From: Trichobilharzia regenti
Lineage: Eukaryota > Platyhelminthes > Trematoda > Strigeidida > Schistosomatidae
Direction of reading: 5' to 3'
DNA length: 64,000 nt
Assembly (NCBI GenBank): GCA_944472135.2
Contig: CALYDD020000290.1
Location: 58,020-122,019, forward strand
Positions 60,522 through 64,000 of this stretch are shown here, piece after piece; positions within the stretch are counted from its first letter, which is position 1; each line of letters starts with the position of its first letter. The position numbers and the translations under genes are program-made. Below the pieces are notes generated by a model, which was not told the origin of the DNA, searched no databases, and worked only from the letters and a program-made list of their open reading frames with translations.

Positions 60522-61110
60522 TTAAAATAATCGACTGTTTTCGTGACAGAGGTTCTGTAGATCTTCATAAAGATGTGTTAATAATATTCTGAATATCTGC
60601 AAAGTATATATTGTAATGGTTTCAATTCTCCATTCGAATAATACTAATATAGAGGATAGCATCGGTATATCAATGCCGTGGTCTAGGGCGGTACTTCTGA
60701 AAAGGAAAGAAGATACCCCATTCGCCCTATCGACAGCTTTCAGTACTTTTCGCAGTGTAACAAAATTTTTCTTAAGTAGCCCAGTAAACATTAAGGTGTA
60801 GAGAGCAATAAAGAAGAATTTGGTAGAAAATACAATAGCTAACAAACTGTAAAAGTGGAGACTAAGTGATACCAGATTGTTTTAACTCCCTTACATGGAA
60901 CTCCCTTAAATGGAACATCTTTCCAGAAATTACCATGATATGGGAAGACCAGGAGATTTCAGAGGAGAGATATAATTCAAAGTATTTAATATTCGAAGTA
61001 GTTTCAACTTCAGTGCCTTCTATGATACAAGAATCATTAAAAGGATTGGGTTGGTTGACAGTTAGAGGCGGTAAAATCCAAAAAAATGAAATCAGTTCAT
61101 GAAGTCTTTG
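60522..61110 (-). mobile_element. CR1-like LINE remnant (end of reverse transcriptase and beyond)
   Basis: Two minus-strand frames joined by a frameshift read like the thumb/connection region of a CR1-type reverse transcriptase. About 60862-61075 has T-S-N-I-K-Y-F-E-L-Y-L-S-S-E-I-S-W-S-S-H-I. About 60522-60845 has L-L-K-K-N-F-V-T-L-R-K-V-L-K-A. The pattern (K-Y-L-G-x4-S-x3-S-W-x2-H-I) is widespread in LINE reverse transcriptases. Here the G is changed and the frame is broken. This is a different LINE clade from the RTE-like pieces elsewhere in the window. Confidence 0.6.
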
Positions 61111-61215
61111 ACTTTTGGTTCGTTCTACATACAGGGACGTGTAGACTGCCTGATTAGGATCCTCAGAATCCAAAGAAGCAGTGTTTAGAGATGTTTTTGG
61201 CGATAAAATTATAAG
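61111..61215 (+). mobile_element. RTE-like LINE scrap
   Basis: GTGTAGACTGCCTGATTAGGATCCTCAGAATCC and GTTTAGAGATGTTTTTGGCG match the C-terminal end of the SR2-type frame (C-R-L, G-D) in worn form. Confidence 0.5.
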
Positions 61216-61217
61216 TT

Positions 61218-61523
61218 GTTGTATTTTGATTTGACACTAGTAACTGGTGTGATGTGTCTAGTCCTCTATTTGGTGCAGACTGAATTCTGTCAGTCAAGTT
61301 GTAATGTGACCACCATTCTAGGTAGCTCGCCATCACGGTTCACATTGATTTGATGATAGTATATGGTTGGAGGTAATCGGCAGGAAGCCTTGAACCTAAG
61401 TTTCGTGCAAGTTGGCACTCGTTAGCAAGGCGTATCTGCAACCTGATCGATAGAATTGAGTCTGTACCAAATAGAGGACTAGACATATCACACTAGTTAC
61501 TAGTGTCAAATCAAAATATCCAC
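61218..61523 (-). repeat. Family 3 repeat, minus copy with inverted outer arms
   Basis: The outer arms (61218-61285 and 61453-61523) are inverted repeats of each other, sharing GTGTCTAGTCCTCTATTTGG and its complement. Between them lies a minus-strand ribozyme region reading GCCTTG-CTAACGA-GTGC...GCAC-GAAA-CTTAGGTT-CAAGGC. The helices are kept, but the core G5 is A, which should inactivate it. Confidence 0.75.
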
Positions 61524-61539
61524 TACAGTCCTACAGGAG

Positions 61540-61745
61540 GTAAATCGCGAGTCCGAATAGCTCAATGGTAAAGTCTCCGACTGCAGGCGGCACTGGGTGA
61601 CGCGGGTTCGAATCTCAGAAGGGACATGAGTTCCTTCAAGGTTGCAGATACGCCTTGCTGATGAGTGCCAACTAGCACGAAACCCAGGTCCAAGGCTTCC
61701 TGCCGATTACCTCCAACCATCTACTATCATAAATTGTTGTCAATC
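61540..61745 (+). repeat. Family 3 tRNA-headed repeat, plus copy
   Basis: Consensus A box TAGCTCAATGG (61558-61568) and B box GGTTCGAATCT (61605-61615), spaced as in tRNA genes, are followed by an intact hammerhead (61652-61696) and the end CCGATTACCTCCAACCAT. Transcription by Pol III is plausible. The minus copy just upstream makes it part of an inverted pair. Confidence 0.85.
61652..61696 (+). ncRNA. Intact consensus hammerhead ribozyme
   Basis: Stem I: GCCTTG (61652-61657) with CAAGGC (61691-61696), six pairs. Core CTGATGA at 61658-61664. Stem II: GTGC with GCAC, loop CAACTA. GAAA at 61679-61682. Stem III: A-U and two C-G pairs with a tiny loop. Cleavage triplet GTC at 61688-61690, so predicted cleavage is between 61690 and 61691. 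Every conserved core position matches. The very short stem III is typical of the hammerheads known from schistosomes and retrozymes, which may act best as dimers. Confidence 0.88.
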
Positions 61746-61854
61746 ATAAAGATGCATTCACTCGTAGATTTATTAAATCCTCATTATTTAACCATACACT
61801 TATTCAATCTTCCAACAGATTTCTTTTCATCATAGCTCGTCGGGATTTTTTGTC

Positions 61855-61950
61855 CTATCCTTCTGTGTGCTATGTGTGGGCGGAGTGTGTGATAACTTGA
61901 GCTTTCGCACTTTTTTGCAAAGTTCTACATTGAAAACTCAGTCAGTCAGC
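61855..61950 (+). mobile_element. RTE-like LINE 3' tail
   Basis: The 3' UTR end (TTTTTTGCAAAGTTCTACATTGAAAAC) is followed by a short CAGTCAGTCAGCC tail. Only the last part of the element is present. Confidence 0.65.
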
Positions 61951-63033
61951 CAATTAGTGAATTTTGCGTGTTGAGAGAAAAGTTCTTTGTCAGTCATGAT
62001 AATACCTTCTAATTTAAGCTTATAAATATCCTCAGCATAGATATTGTGAATTTCCTGGGATAATTTAAGCACTGAGTTATTATAAAATTATTGATATAAG
62101 TATAAAACTAGGACACTGTAGTAGAGTATAACTCCATTATAGGTAAGATTTTATTTTGATAAATCAAACAGGTTTGTACAGTAATATAACAACGTTTCGA
62201 GCACAAATTATTCCTCATAATCATATCAACTCACCCACACAACTTTTTGCTTCATTTATAAACATGAGTAAAATTGATTATATATAAGATAATGTACATT
62301 AGGAAATAAGATTAGTGTTATCAATCAAATACAATCAGATGGGGAATGAGATGTTTTTTATAGTCAAAATAAGTAACTTTTTAGGATGTTATAATGTAAA
62401 TTGAATACATTTTAACATTATTTATTATCCTCCTCTGATTTGACTGGTGGTAATAATGTCTTCTATATCTTTGGTATCTGCGTTGAGTCATTTCTGTTGC
62501 ATGTGTCGGGTGTAGACTCGATGAACAAGGATTCAGTAATCAACCTCTGTCTCTCTACGCCTACCTATATTACTCTATTGTGTGGTTGTGTGTTAATGCA
62601 TGCAGTGCTATAGCTGAGCTTTTTTCTAAATTACTTATCTCCGTGGAATCAATCATTTTAACCTTAGCTAAATCCTTATCTCCTGATAATCTCACTACTC
62701 CTGATCTACTAGTTTAACCTATGTAGTTGACCTAACTCACAGTCATTGCAAGGTATTTTGTAAATTATATTATTTTATTTTGTTTAATTGGGTCCATCGG
62801 GTCCTTTAGCCTACACAATTTGTCTCTGTAGTATGTTTAGAAAATCTGAAATTAAACTTTTCTGAACTTTTCTCTATGTAAGTCACACGTTTTTCGGCAG
62901 AATTTAGTCGGATTTTATTAGATAGACATCAGATTATATGTAGTGAAAAAAGCGCGTAAGTTAAAGTCAAGTTGTCTGGAGGTCATGCGTTGTAGATAAA
63001 TATTTGTACCGACTAAGTAAATGTGATTAGTCA

Positions 63034-63037
<4 letters not shown>
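61951..63037. other. Non-coding, no gene recognised
   Basis: AT-rich sequence with no coding frame. GTTTCGAGCACAAATTATTCC near 62190 hints at another worn repeat. Confidence 0.4.

Positions 63038-63077
<40 letters not shown>
63038..63077. repeat. (TA)n microsatellite
   Basis: About 20 perfect AT dinucleotides. Confidence 0.95.
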
Positions 63078-63081
<4 letters not shown>

Positions 63082-63184
63082 ATCGATATTGTCAACTTGC
63101 CACTGTTAAGTCGTATATATGCATTTATTTTGATTTTATGGCAAAGAGAACAGGTGAATTCATGAGTGTGATATAATTGGAATC

Positions 63185-63530
63185 TCGTGAATTGGAAGTC
63201 GTGACCAGTAGGGTGCAGCAGGTCGGGTGTGCAGACGAATACTCGCCGAAGACATTGGCTAGGGGTCACGCTATGTCGTGAATTCGCAGAAGTTTGAAAC
63301 CATGGGCAGGCAGGTCATTGAATCGGGTCACAGTGGCTTAATAGTATACGAGCTCGCCTTGTAACCAGAACGTGGTCCTGGGTTCGAATCCCGCACTGTG
63401 GGTGCGTACTGATGAAGAGTTTCAAACTAGGCTGACGAAACAATTGTCCAGTACTTCCCGGTTGGTTTTCCAATGGTTCTCTAACTGAAGTCAGCTCATG
63501 ATGAAATCCTGTAAATAATTGAAATCATTG
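63185..63530 (+). repeat. Family 1 tRNA-headed SINE, nearly complete plus copy
   Basis: Order: GTGACCAGTAGGGTGCAGC, the GGTCACGCTATGTCGTG linker, A box TGGCTTAATAG (63334-63344), B box GGTTCGAATCC (63381-63391), hammerhead-like module (63406-63454) and 3' arm to GATGAAATCCTG. No inverted arm is attached, so this is the simple form of the element. Confidence 0.85.
63406..63454 (+). ncRNA. Hammerhead-like fold with AUGAAGA core (family 1)
   Basis: GTACTG (63406-63411) pairs perfectly with CAGTAC (63449-63454). The core is ATGAAGA (63412-63418), then a short stem II of three pairs (GTT with GAC, one wobble), GAAA at 63437-63440 and triplet GTC at 63446-63448. As in the 24838 copy, C3 of the consensus is replaced by A. 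Confidence 0.5.
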
Positions 63531-63721
63531 TTCAGAGGCTAAAAAATATAATTAACGAATTACGTTTACCTGTTTTGTCTACAATCAGAGTCTACCAGAT
63601 GATACATCTGTTCATTCTCTCTTATGCATCGTATTTGGTGTAGTTATAATATAAGAGATTTCAGGGAGGGGGGAGTCAATCTTATTCACTTTGTACAATT
63701 ATTAAACTACCAATGACTTCC

Positions 63722-63840
63722 AGGTACATCGGTGGCACAGCGGTAGAATACTCGCCAACCACGCATGTTGGTCGGGGTTGGATCCCCGGCAGACGCACTC
63801 GTTTACCTCGCTAAGCCTCGCATACAATGGTGGAGGAGTT
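63722..63840 (+). repeat. Family 2 tRNA-headed SINE, 5' part
   Basis: ACATCGGTGGCACAGCGGTAG (A box) and GGTTGGATCCCCGG (B box with one change) are followed by CAGACGCACTCGTTTACCTCGCTAAG. The body beyond this is not recognised. Confidence 0.75.
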
Positions 63841-64000
63841 AGTTAATAAGGACAAGAGGTGAGTAAGAGGATAAGTAACTAATAAAGTGAGAAATAAATT
63901 GGTGGGTCCTAGTCAAATCATAGAGGAACAAGAGACGTGCAAAGCTTCACTGTGTTAATGAGGAAAGGTTAAGGCCAAAGATTACGTAATCAAACAGAGA

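Noticed and set aside
61558..61615. A true tRNA gene
   Set aside because: A and B boxes are good, but no acceptor stem or anticodon arm could be paired around them. The sequence continues into a repeat with a hammerhead. The same holds for families 1, 2 and 4.

Overview
The window looks like nuclear DNA of a schistosome or close relative (Schistosoma-type flatworm). It is AT-rich and has long introns packed with short repeats. It carries tRNA-headed SINE-like elements with hammerhead ribozymes of the Smα type, remnants of RTE-like (SR2-type) and CR1-like LINEs, and long (TA)n, (CA)n and (CACT)n arrays. I see no bacterial-style genes or operons. The species cannot be fixed from the sequence alone.

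One host gene on the + strand spans most of the window. Seven exons can be joined with GT-AG splice sites and consistent phases: 12405-13226, 17368-17410 (only 43 nt), 26599-27769, 46547-46734, 50689-51158, 52678-53151 and 54564 to about 55932. The 5' end and start codon are not visible and probably lie upstream. The product is very rich in Ser, Asn, His and Pro, with a few ordinary-looking islands: around the 43-nt exon, at the start of the 50689 exon, and at the 53151/54564 junction. The junction island reads K-P-Y-G-R-W-x3-H-I-R-I-A and resembles, from memory, the K-P-G-K-W-x3-H-[VI]-x-[VI]-A core of the AUTS2/fibrosin family (nuclear, PRC1-associated). That family call is tentative. The last exon has a frame discontinuity near 55500.

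The introns and flanks are mostly mobile-element debris. Four dispersed families have tRNA-like A and B boxes. Family 1 (the most frequent here) is a tRNA-headed SINE followed by a hammerhead-shaped module whose core reads AUGAAGA instead of CUGANGA. Family 2 is a tRNA-headed SINE with no ribozyme seen. Family 3 is a tRNA-headed repeat with a textbook-intact hammerhead at 61652-61696. Family 4 is Smα-like, with copies ranging from core-intact to destroyed. Family 1 often occurs as a fold-back unit, an inverted 3' half followed by a plus-strand copy. At least four such units are flanked by 12-14 bp direct repeats, so the palindrome itself seems to have been inserted as a unit.

The LINE fragments are all 5'-truncated and mostly broken. 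The best preserved are a minus-strand C-terminal RTE-like reading frame at 2540-3139, a related one at 16648-17010, a second RTE-type with an (AAT)n tail at 47285-47835, and a CR1-like remnant at 60522-61110. Downstream of the gene, 55933-59100 is low-complexity DNA that probably holds the 3' UTR.
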